Under the pieces are notes generated by a model that saw only the letters and a list, made by a program, of their open reading frames with translations, ran no database searches and had not been told where the DNA came from. This document shows positions 56,701 through 64,000 of a DNA stretch of 64,000 bases, in pieces. The first letter of the stretch is position 1, and each line of letters begins with the position of its first letter. A program made the position numbers and the translations under genes. Origin of the DNA: Lineus longissimus (taxonomy: Eukaryota; Nemertea; Pilidiophora; Heteronemertea; Lineidae); the NCBI RefSeq assembly GCF_910592395.1, contig NC_088319.1, forward strand, positions 17,732,001 to 17,796,000. Reading direction: 5' to 3'.

Positions 56701-58832
56701 GACTCAGTGCCAATCAGTCACGACAAGTTTTTACATGTCTGGCCTAACTACTGGCATGGATTGAGAACACTTCGAGAGTCATCATTTCATTATGAGAGAC
56801 ATTTTTCACCAAATATTTTAAGACAACAGTCTTCTTCTTCTTCTTCCAATTGAGTGCTTTCTTCGTTAACAGAGTCATCTTTTGGACAGATATTATAGCC
56901 AAAATCATTGATTGTGTTTTTCATCTCATCTCATCTAGATGAGGACCATGTGTGTTTACAACAGCACAGCAGGAGCAGGAGCAGGGGTGCAAAAAGAGCA
57001 TTCAATCAACACTGATTTTCTTTCCACACCACTGCTCGACCATGAAAGAATTTGCCTCGTTGCGCTTCAAGGCATTTTCCGTATTGGTACACATGCACTA
57101 AGCCACTGTGATTATGACTGAGTGAGTACTACTCTTGTCAATCATGACAAAGAATCAATCATCAACATACACTTCTTGGCACAAATGACAAAGGCGATTC
57201 AAAATCAACTGGTCAGGTGAGATTATTTCAATGCCTTGTTTAGTGAACTAATATTCTAAAAGATCAACAGAGGAGGTCGGGAAAAAAAATAAAAAATGTT
57301 TGTATTTCTTACCAAAATATCACTTTTACAAAATGGGTAAGCCAAAATATTTGGGCAGAGGACAAAATGATAATGTTAGAAACATGATCAATGCACTCCC
57401 AACCTTTACATCTTGACGAGGACCTGGCAGCACTTCAGACGGTTTTGAAAACCATCAAATCACCTTGAGAACTCCTCCAAAATCACACAGTAAAAGGTTA
57501 CATTCTATGTCAAGGAGGGAAAACACTCCCTCACATGAACTCGATACAGACATGGAGGTATAGGTGAACAGGATGACGTCAGCCAACAGACTTATTTACC
57601 GGCATCAACAACCAAGAACTGGAAGTGTACTCAGTTTAGGCTTAGTCTTACTCTTTGAAAGTCTTTGCCCAGCTGGTCTTCACACTGAGGTTCCAGCATA
57701 TTCTACCTTAGCCTGGCTAGACGACATGGTATACCATTACTGATGATGCATTATTCCTTTCCACCTAGGTGGTAGACTAAAGACCCAAGCAGGAAAAAGG
57801 TATATGCGTCAGTCTCAATCATGGAACCTCTCTAAAACAGCATGTGTACATAGCTGAACGGGGAGTGATAGATAAAGGTGGTTTAGTTACAGCCGCTATA
57901 GGCCTGCACATCATCATTCACAGAATCAGCAAGTAAGCACTCTGCGCTCACATCCTCTAGAAGTGACTTCGTAAAGAAGATCTTGATAATTCTAGGCTCT
58001 CCATCTATAATTGTTTCCTTTGTTTATATCATTAAAGTGACCGACCTGCGGTAAAAAAGAGCACAATTTTTAAAAGGTACTCTTGTTTCAATTCATCAGA
58101 TGTATACATACCAAGGGCAGTCAACTCTTGTTTCAATACATCAGATGTATACATACCAAGGGCAGTCAACTCTTGTTTCAATTCATCAGATGTATACATG
58201 CCAAGGGCAGTCAACTCTTGTTTCAATACATCAGATGTATACATGCCAAGGGCAGTCAACTCTTGTTTCAATACATCAGATGTATACATACCAAGGGCAG
58301 TCAACTCTTGTTTCAATACATCAGATGTATACATACCAAGGGCAGTCAACTCTTGTTTCAATACATCAGATGTATACATACCAAGGGCAGTCAACTCTTG
58401 TTTCAATACATCAGATGTATACATACCAAGGGCAGTCAACTCTTGTTTCAATACATCAGATGTATACATACCAAGGGCAGTCAACTCTTGTTTCAATACA
58501 TCAGATGTATACATACCAAGGGCAGTCAACTCTTGTTTCAATACATCAGATGTATACATACCAAGGGCAGTCAACTCTTGTTTCAATACATCAGATGTAT
58601 ACATACCAAGGGCAGTCAACTCTTGTTTCAATACATCAGATGTATACATACCAAGGGCAGTCAACTCTTGTTTCAATACATCAGATGTATACATACCAAG
58701 GGCAGTCAGATCAAACGTTGACAAACAACGTTCAAGTTTCGTCTCGCAAACCCGAGAGAAGTCAATGTATTTCCTTCGCAGTAATTTCTTGAAAAAGTTT
58801 TCTGTGTAATCCGTCAGGCATTTTGAAGCCAT
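50746..58832 (-). CDS. SLC7 cationic amino acid transporter (CAT subfamily), number 2
   Basis: Multi-pass amino acid transporter, 695 residues when exon 1 uses its first donor. Thirteen exons: 58697-58832, 56233-56352, 55268-55396, 54959-55114, 54531-54670, 54196-54334, 53706-53928, 52690-52829, 52187-52424, 51771-51970, 51447-51613, 51057-51165 and 50746-50936; all phases agree and the sum is divisible by three. It starts [23 protein letters not shown] landmarks are [18 protein letters not shown], then [14 protein letters not shown], then [20 protein letters not shown], then [19 protein letters not shown], then [20 protein letters not shown], then [11 protein letters not shown], then [10 protein letters not shown] and the paired C-terminal helices ([16 protein letters not shown]). 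An acidic Ser-rich cytosolic loop lies in exons 9-10. Exon 1 ends inside a 14-copy 45-bp array that repeats its donor; intron 7 holds a 57-bp array beside the exon 8 acceptor. It is nearest to SLC7A1-A4 type proteins. Confidence 0.95.
52839..53590. repeat. 57-bp minisatellite (13 copies) abutting the exon 8 acceptor of SLC7 number 2
   Basis: ACAGCCAGGA recurs exactly every 57 bp at 52861, 52918 and on to 53545. Units differ mainly at ATCATCAG versus ATCCTTAG and CATT versus CGTT. On the transcript strand each unit ends TTTTGATGTCTTAG, acceptor-like. The array runs into the true acceptor region (GATAACATTGATCG, then TTTCAG) ten bases from exon 8. Confidence 0.95.
58085..58711. repeat. 45-bp array repeating the exon 1 splice donor 14 times
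   Basis: On the minus strand each unit contains TTGACTGCCCTTG followed by GTATGT, the same exon end and donor as exon 1 of SLC7 number 2 (58697). Donor positions recur every 45 bp from 58691 down to 58106 (plus-strand ACATAC). Twelve copies keep GTATGT; those at 58241 and 58196 read GCATGT. The unit is 15 codons ([15 protein letters not shown]) with no stop. Confidence 0.97.
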
Positions 58833-58859
58833 TCTAATCTCTCATCACATCAGGTCTGA

Positions 58860-60250
58860 AATAAGAGCAAAGTTCAGTTTAACTTTTTATACCCAAAGAG
58901 GAGCCAGTGTTGTCTTCGGCAGCCAGGCCTTTTGCGCAGGTGAGTATTTGCTCTAACCAACCCACCTTTCATGGTCAAGGGAAAGCATCTTACCAAATAT
59001 GAATTGAAAGTTCCCGTGGCGAGGCAAGGCTTGATAAACAACAACAGCCAGACTACACAATCTAGGCGGACATTGTACTCATTGATGGCACCTAGAATAA
59101 CAGCAACTTGGCCTTCAAGTCTTCCACCATGTTTACAAAACACAACACAGAATAATATTATTGTATCCAGTTTCTTGATTTGAACAAGTCGGTCAAAGAT
59201 CTCAGGCAAGAATTAACAACATCAATAAATTGAGATTTTCCATTGTTTCAGGTCCTACTAACTTTTTAAAGGATGTTCTCGTTGATTAAAACCAGACAGA
59301 ACTGATGTCTCTCTACTACGTAGTTTTAATGGTAAATGATCATATTAAATTCCAATGTGAATGCTCTTTGATTTGATTGACGGTTGGTGGCATTCATAAA
59401 AAGCTGAGTCCATGAAATAAGGCTTCAAGCCATTCATATTGCTGAGGAAATGATTTAAATATTGTCCTAAGTGAATGTAGCAGACCGTAAGCTTGTTTAC
59501 CAAAACAGATTGGCCGACGGCCATGGAGGATTGCTTTGCTTGCCTGCTCGTATATTCCTTACTATATATATATGTAATGATAGGTAGTCTTTATCAATTC
59601 TTGATTGAATCAACAAGACTGGACAAAAGATCTGATGGCCTTTACAATATAGTGTGAAACAAGTGAACTGAAACTGACCCAGTAAGTTCCAATGCTCCTT
59701 GCTATACAGTCATGACACTGACAGTGCATTATTCTAGCAGTAGTTTGTCTCTAACCAAGGTGACTGTCATTGACTATGGGACAACTGAAAGATCTGCATC
59801 ATTTACACTTGGAGATCAATAACCAATACCAAAGGCTTATTAATATTACTGTATGACACAAAATAAACAAATGCTATCAACAGTAATAGAGCCAAACAAA
59901 AATACAAATAACAAAATAGGACACAAAGCTATCAAGTGGGACACAGACAAAACAATACCATCAATCAGATCAAGCAGGCTGTTGTCCCCTGAGCAAATTC
60001 CTAGAATTTCAGGACAGTCAGGATTGCATTGTCATCTGTCCAGGTCAGGATGATTATCATATTATCATGACTGAAATTATCCAATCAAATCATTTATTCA
60101 TTGTAACCTTCGCAAGGGAGAAATATTATACATTCGCACATAATACTTTATAGATTACAAGGTCAGGGTCAAAAGTTTCCCCATGGAGAGCTCAACTGAG
60201 CCAGCCTTGTTGCACTGCCAAGTGCCAATGATTATCAGTATGGCAACAAT
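58860..60250. other. 5' flank of SLC7 number 2
   Basis: No coding exon is supported. It may hold noncoding first exons and promoter. Short ORFs have no domain. Confidence 0.4.
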
Positions 60251-60260
60251 TCGGACAATA

Positions 60261-60429
60261 ATACGACACTTAAGAAGTTGGCCTGGAAGTGGCTACAATA
60301 CGGTTTAGACAATGGCCGTGGGAGACCGGGAATGACTGCATCCTCGCTTTGCCAGTTGGTGGATTCCACATTTCAGCAGTCTCCCAACATACCATCGCAA
60401 CTTCCAGGCCAACTCCTTAAGTGTCGTAT
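60261..60429. mobile_element. 169-bp MITE with 30-bp TIRs
   Basis: Left ATACGACACTTAAGAAGTTG, then GCCTGGAAGT; the right end is its reverse complement with one mismatch (GAAG versus GGAG). The outermost TA may be a duplicated TA target, as in Tc1/mariner-type elements. The core is noncoding. Confidence 0.85.
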
Positions 60430-60663
60430 AGGCTGAACATTGCACGATGTTGAACGTTGCCCGATATTACACACAACCTTCTTACAACGTGGCGATGTCG
60501 TACAACGTTAAAAGGGAGTGAATAGCCTACCATAAAACCTCAAGTAAAAATGTGAGATGTAAAGAAACAAACTTATGTACAACTGTACTAAAACAACATG
60601 CTATTACTGGTCCTCCTATCAATCCCCATCATGGCCCATCCATAACTGACATAAATAATGCCA

Positions 60664-61212
60664 TTTTCTACAGAAGAGAAAGCCACGTGCATCTCAAAAT
60701 GTAAACAAGGTGGAGAGAACCAGTGGACCGACACGACGACGCGACTGGCGCCACCGGGCACATTCTCACCGACAAAACATCAAATTATACACACCTAGTC
60801 GAACTATAATCCTTGAAATCAGAATGTTCCCCTTCCCTTGTATGTCCTAAAACCATACAGCTGAAGCATTAGCAAAACATTCGAGGTAATTTGCTAAATA
60901 TTTTGAAGAAAACTCGGGAAGTGGGAAATGCGAGCGTGGATCTATTACGTGACCCGGAAGTACTATTAAGACGATGTCACGTGACTTCAAAATGAATGAA
61001 ATTGTTTGGCGGGAGAAGGCTCGGTAAAGGCGTGACGGCTCCTACCCGACTTTTCATTATGAAATACCGTCAGCAGTGGCATCCAGACAACTTGGTTAAG
61101 GACAATATTCAGTGATGGGTGGCTGTCTGATTGGCAATTGTGCGAGGGTTTTTCGAGAATTGGGGGACTTATATACATTTTGAGATGCACGTGGCTTTCT
61201 CTTTTGTAGAAA
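60664..61212. repeat. Inverted repeat, 39-bp arms about 470 bp apart
   Basis: The arm 60664-60703 (TTTTCTACAGAAGAGAAAGC, then CACGTGCATCTCAAAATGTA) is the reverse complement of 61174-61212 with one mismatch. No transposase ORF lies between. It could be TIRs of a MITE or an inverted duplication near the SLC7 number 2 promoter. Confidence 0.75.
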
Positions 61213-61532
61213 CTGTGTTCTGAAGAATTTTGTTCTTCAGAAATTGATCTTTCCTTGGGAAAAATGTGTCGCATTTTCACCATTTTCCCGTCTTGTACAC
61301 TCCATCTTACAAATAGGATTTCAAAATCTTCTATCTTTCCTACAGTCCATCTTGAAGTTACAGATGGGATTTCGAGACCTTTTATTCAGAGCAGAGATTT
61401 TGAATGAGAGCGCTGTACGGACGTATACCCTATTCCTGTGGGTCAATCAAAACGTAACAGAAGAACTGGTTCCCGATAACAACAACTGAATGAATTAACG
61501 AAAATGCTTAGATAAATGTCCACCAATCTTGG

Positions 61533-61538
61533 TTTATT
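61533..61538 (-). terminator. Poly(A) signal of the PEBP-family gene
   Basis: AATAAA on the minus strand lies about 390 bp after the PEBP stop codon at 61931-61929. The 159-codon ORF at 61534-62013 lies mostly in this 3' UTR and is not believed. Confidence 0.45.
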
Positions 61539-61928
61539 CTTTAGGACTGTCACTGTGGACAAGCACGTCACAAGCATACCCTGCTATACAGACGAACAGT
61601 CGGGTATAGTAACTTCCATTGTCTGTAGGGTGGACAGATGCACTATCTAATGCTACCGGTGAATAGCCGATATGAAAACGTGCCCGAATGGTACTAAAAC
61701 ACCCTGCATAACAAAGAATACGATCAATGGACTCTTCTCCTTGGGTGTATAGTCCGGTACGCTTGTACACAGTGTTTGGTATAAAACAATAAGCAAACAC
61801 AATAATATCAAGTCCTTGCTTGGCGAGGGATCTTCTCAAAAGTTTGATTACATTTTTGGCTAAAGCTGGGTTCATGCCCAGACGCACGATAGTGGAGCCA
61901 CGGTTGTGCTGGACGGACTTTCGAAACT

Positions 61929-63125
61929 CTAGACAAATACTCCAACGATAAAAACGAGAACAAGGCTCAAGACCATCGAGCCTGTCAAGACAGTAGCGCC
62001 GTCTGTCAGGCACGGATCGCTGTACCCGGTCACACCCACGCAGTAGGTGGCTTCAGACTCTCCGAGTTGGATCTTCCTGTAGTTTGTGTAGGGGTCGTTG
62101 AGGGACTGGAACCACGTAACACCCTGCAGCGCCGCGTTGTTGTCGGCTGCAAACTGCTTTACTTCGAAGAGACACCTGAAATAAGAAGAGAAAATAAAAC
62201 GTCTGTTCTTGCCCAGGGTTTAAACATTGTTCTTTTTAGAAGAGATTGTGACACCTTGTTCATGGTTGTCCCTCGACCACCAAGCTCGTCTTTTACTGAT
62301 AGTCGAGTTTAATCAGTTATTTTGAGATACTGAGCCTTCGGGGCAAGGTTTATCTAGACTCTCGACGCGGTTTATTAGTCCCCCTCGGGACCGTGAGGAT
62401 GATTCACTGCGTCCGGAGAGAAGGTTATCCCAGCTAGAATGGGACTCTTGGGGCGACATTTGACTCGACACGAGAAAAACTGAGGACAGCTGGGACAGAA
62501 CATTTCAAAGATGAATTCAAAGGAGTATAAAAAGATATTGATGAAGGCTACGTTCCAACTTCCTCAGCAGGCGTTCTTGACGTCATTAGTACCAGGGCCA
62601 ATCAGGCGGTCTCTTGGTCTACTCGCCTGTTCTCCAACTCTGCGGAGCAATTCCCGGCATACTTGGTCATATTCAATGCAGTCACGTTCACAGTGGTGTT
62701 GATCTGTTCATACAGCATGAGGTAGAAGTTGTGTGGAGTCTTGTCGGTAGGAGCCGGGGCGACGTATGGGAGGACTTCGTCGCCAGATGAAAGCTGGAAT
62801 TTTGAACCACAGCAAAAGGTGATTGGGAGTTACAAATACTTCGGTCGTGATGACAGGGTGGTCCCCAGTGAATGTCAGTGCTGATGTAGTTAATCAGATT
62901 ATCGTTTCAATTTCTTCTAGGTATCCTCAGATTACTTCATGAGTTTCCGTCAATACGAATAGTCGCTCCCCTGTATTTCCTGACAGCACCTGGTCAGTTT
63001 TACAGTATACGTACGTACCATTCCTTTGATGTTCACAACGACCCAGTGAACCAGCGGTTTGTCAGCGGTTCCAACAGACGCAGTGGGGACGTCAGCATCG
63101 ACCATCATCAACATAAAGGTTTTGT
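61929..63125 (-). CDS. PEBP-family protein with hydrophobic C-terminal tail (3' part)
   Basis: Phosphatidylethanolamine-binding-protein fold; family members bind lipids or act as signalling inhibitors. Minus-strand exons are 63019-63125, 62627-62793 and 61929-62175; phases fit (0, 2). Conserved blocks are TFMLMMVDADVPTAS, then PLVHWVVVNIKG, then GDEVLPYVAPAPTDKTPHNF and YLMLYEQ; these are the usual ligand-pocket D-P-D-A-P and H-W region, with DADVP here. After several N-glycosylation sites (NTT, NVT, NMT, NCS) the last exon has FAADNNAALQGVTWF, paired cysteines, and a C-terminal hydrophobic stretch VLSLVLVFIVGVFV right at the stop. This suggests a secreted, GPI-anchored or tail-anchored form. 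Intron 2 starts with GC (AACAG, then GCGAGT), a GC-AG intron. The 5' exons with a signal peptide are not found and may lie beyond the window. Confidence 0.85.
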
Positions 63126-64000
63126 CTAAAAGTAAGAAAGAAATGCGAACAGTTCACCCGGGTACCGGTAGGGCAGTCGCGTGCGTATTTTTCATTGAAA
63201 CGATCTCGTACGGCCGGCACCGACATATATCGTCGTTGATGATGGAGAGAGCGGTAGCCGGTACATATTGAGCACGGTTCACTAGCAGTTCAATGTGCTC
63301 ATGACGTGACGAGAGCAAATCTCACGGGTGGGGCGGAAATTCGCCACATTGCTGACATCATCGGCGCCAACAACTGTTTCTTTTGACCCTGCCGGAGTCT
63401 TTCAAACAATAAATGATTGTGTCTCACTCTGCTGACCTCGATTTTGAAAAACTTTTTAAAAAAGGTCATTCAAACGTTAAATCAACTGCAAAGATGATCT
63501 TTTATATCACTGAGGTATATACATACGATATGTCGAGAAAAATCTGTACAACTATCGAAATATACGATTACTTGGAACTATTTCGGCTAATCACTTTGCC
63601 ACCTGCGCGACCTTGTCACTATTGTGGCGCGCTCGTTTGCATACCGCATATAAGAGGCGAATAAAATCTCCATTTCAACATGAAAGCCTTGACGGTTCAG
63701 CGCTGAAGGTGTTTGACTGTGGATCGGCTGGTCACGGGTTCGACCCCCGGTGAATCTGCCGATTTTTTTTTTCCTTTTTTCTTCTTCCTTGTCTCGTTAT
63801 CTAATCATCCATGTACAGATGTAAACATTTTCATTATCATCATTATCATACCTCGCACCCAAACTTTTCAAACTCCAGCACATACTGATTCCGGGCGTTC
63901 GAGTACATGAATTATGGGGTAGATGTATTGTTTCAATCATCGCAAATCTGCCTAAAACGGCAAGTTTTCTCAGGTACGGGTACGGCAGTGGCGTGCGTCT
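63126..64000. other. Upstream part of the PEBP gene or intergenic DNA
   Basis: No further PEBP exon was recognised. A word close to GGTACCGGTAGGGCAGTCGC followed by GTGCGT occurs at about 63161-63186 and again, diverged, at the window end (63975-64000). A tRNA-like SINE head lies at about 63690. Confidence 0.4.
63695..63765 (+). mobile_element. tRNA-derived SINE head
   Basis: The B box GGGTTCGACCCC (63736-63747) is preceded by an A-box-like AAGGTGTTTGACTGTGG and followed by CGGTGAATCTGCCG and a T-rich run. It has the shape of a tRNA-derived Pol III promoter, not an intact tRNA. Confidence 0.5.

Noticed and set aside
58085..58711. CRISPR-like regular repeats
   Set aside because: The units are head-to-tail identical without unique spacers, and the context is animal nuclear DNA.
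58032..58832. 266-codon minus ORF and three long plus ORFs over the 45-bp array
   Set aside because: The unit length is divisible by three and stop-free in several frames, so long ORFs on both strands are automatic. Only exon 1 (58697-58832) has splice and family support.
61534..62013. 159-codon minus ORF
   Set aside because: Overlaps the last PEBP exon in another frame and extends through its 3' UTR. No recognisable domain.

Overview
This is nuclear DNA from an intron-rich marine-type invertebrate animal. The signs are canonical GT-AG introns with matching phases, metazoan gene families (death-domain TNF receptor, COP9 subunit 7, PLEKHM/Rubicon-type RUN protein, cationic amino acid transporters, selenoprotein M), long gene-poor stretches, several short inverted-repeat elements and frequent TAGGCCTA- and TACATGTA-like words. 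I cannot name the phylum; a lophotrochozoan or an invertebrate deuterostome both fit. Nothing looks bacterial. All gene models below were joined by hand from splice sites, reading phase and remembered family alignments.

Layout. 99-1863 (+): 3' part of a TNF-receptor-like death-domain gene carrying an in-frame TAG at the membrane segment. 2167-6398 (-): a TTC38-like tetratricopeptide gene whose last third I cannot find. 8999-9598 (+): Mpr1-like GNAT acetyltransferase. 9948-14368 (-): nine-finger C2H2 protein of about 1080 residues with four small upstream exons. 15708-17391 (-): selenoprotein M with an internal UGA (Sec) codon and a SECIS element at about 15406-15445. 18185-18560: decayed non-LTR reverse transcriptase fragment. 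20337-22844 (+): TRIM-like protein. 25325-28228 (+): SLC7 cationic amino acid transporter number 1. 29126-30149 (+): SZRD1. 32217-40877 (-): RUN plus Rubicon-homology protein, PLEKHM1-like without recognisable PH domains. 42542-44489 (+): COPS7. 44757-46412: duplicated block with seven roughly 100-bp hairpins. 50746-58832 (-): SLC7 transporter number 2, thirteen coding exons. 61929-63125 (-): 3' part of a PEBP-family protein with a hydrophobic C-terminal tail.

The genes do not form an operon or pathway. The two SLC7 transporters are paralogues with very different intron content, and the RUN protein, COPS7 and SZRD1 are housekeeping or trafficking genes of ordinary animal type.

The most unusual feature is in SLC7 number 2. 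The 5' splice site of exon 1 lies in a 45-bp tandem array that repeats the exon end plus donor 14 times. Each unit is 15 codons with no stop, so any copy could act as an in-frame alternative donor. In the same gene a 57-bp minisatellite (13 copies) abuts the 3' splice site of exon 8 and repeats an acceptor-like TAG. Other points worth a look are selenoprotein M hidden by its UGA codon, the TNF receptor stop codon, the hairpin array, a GC-AG intron in the PEBP gene and several TIR elements.
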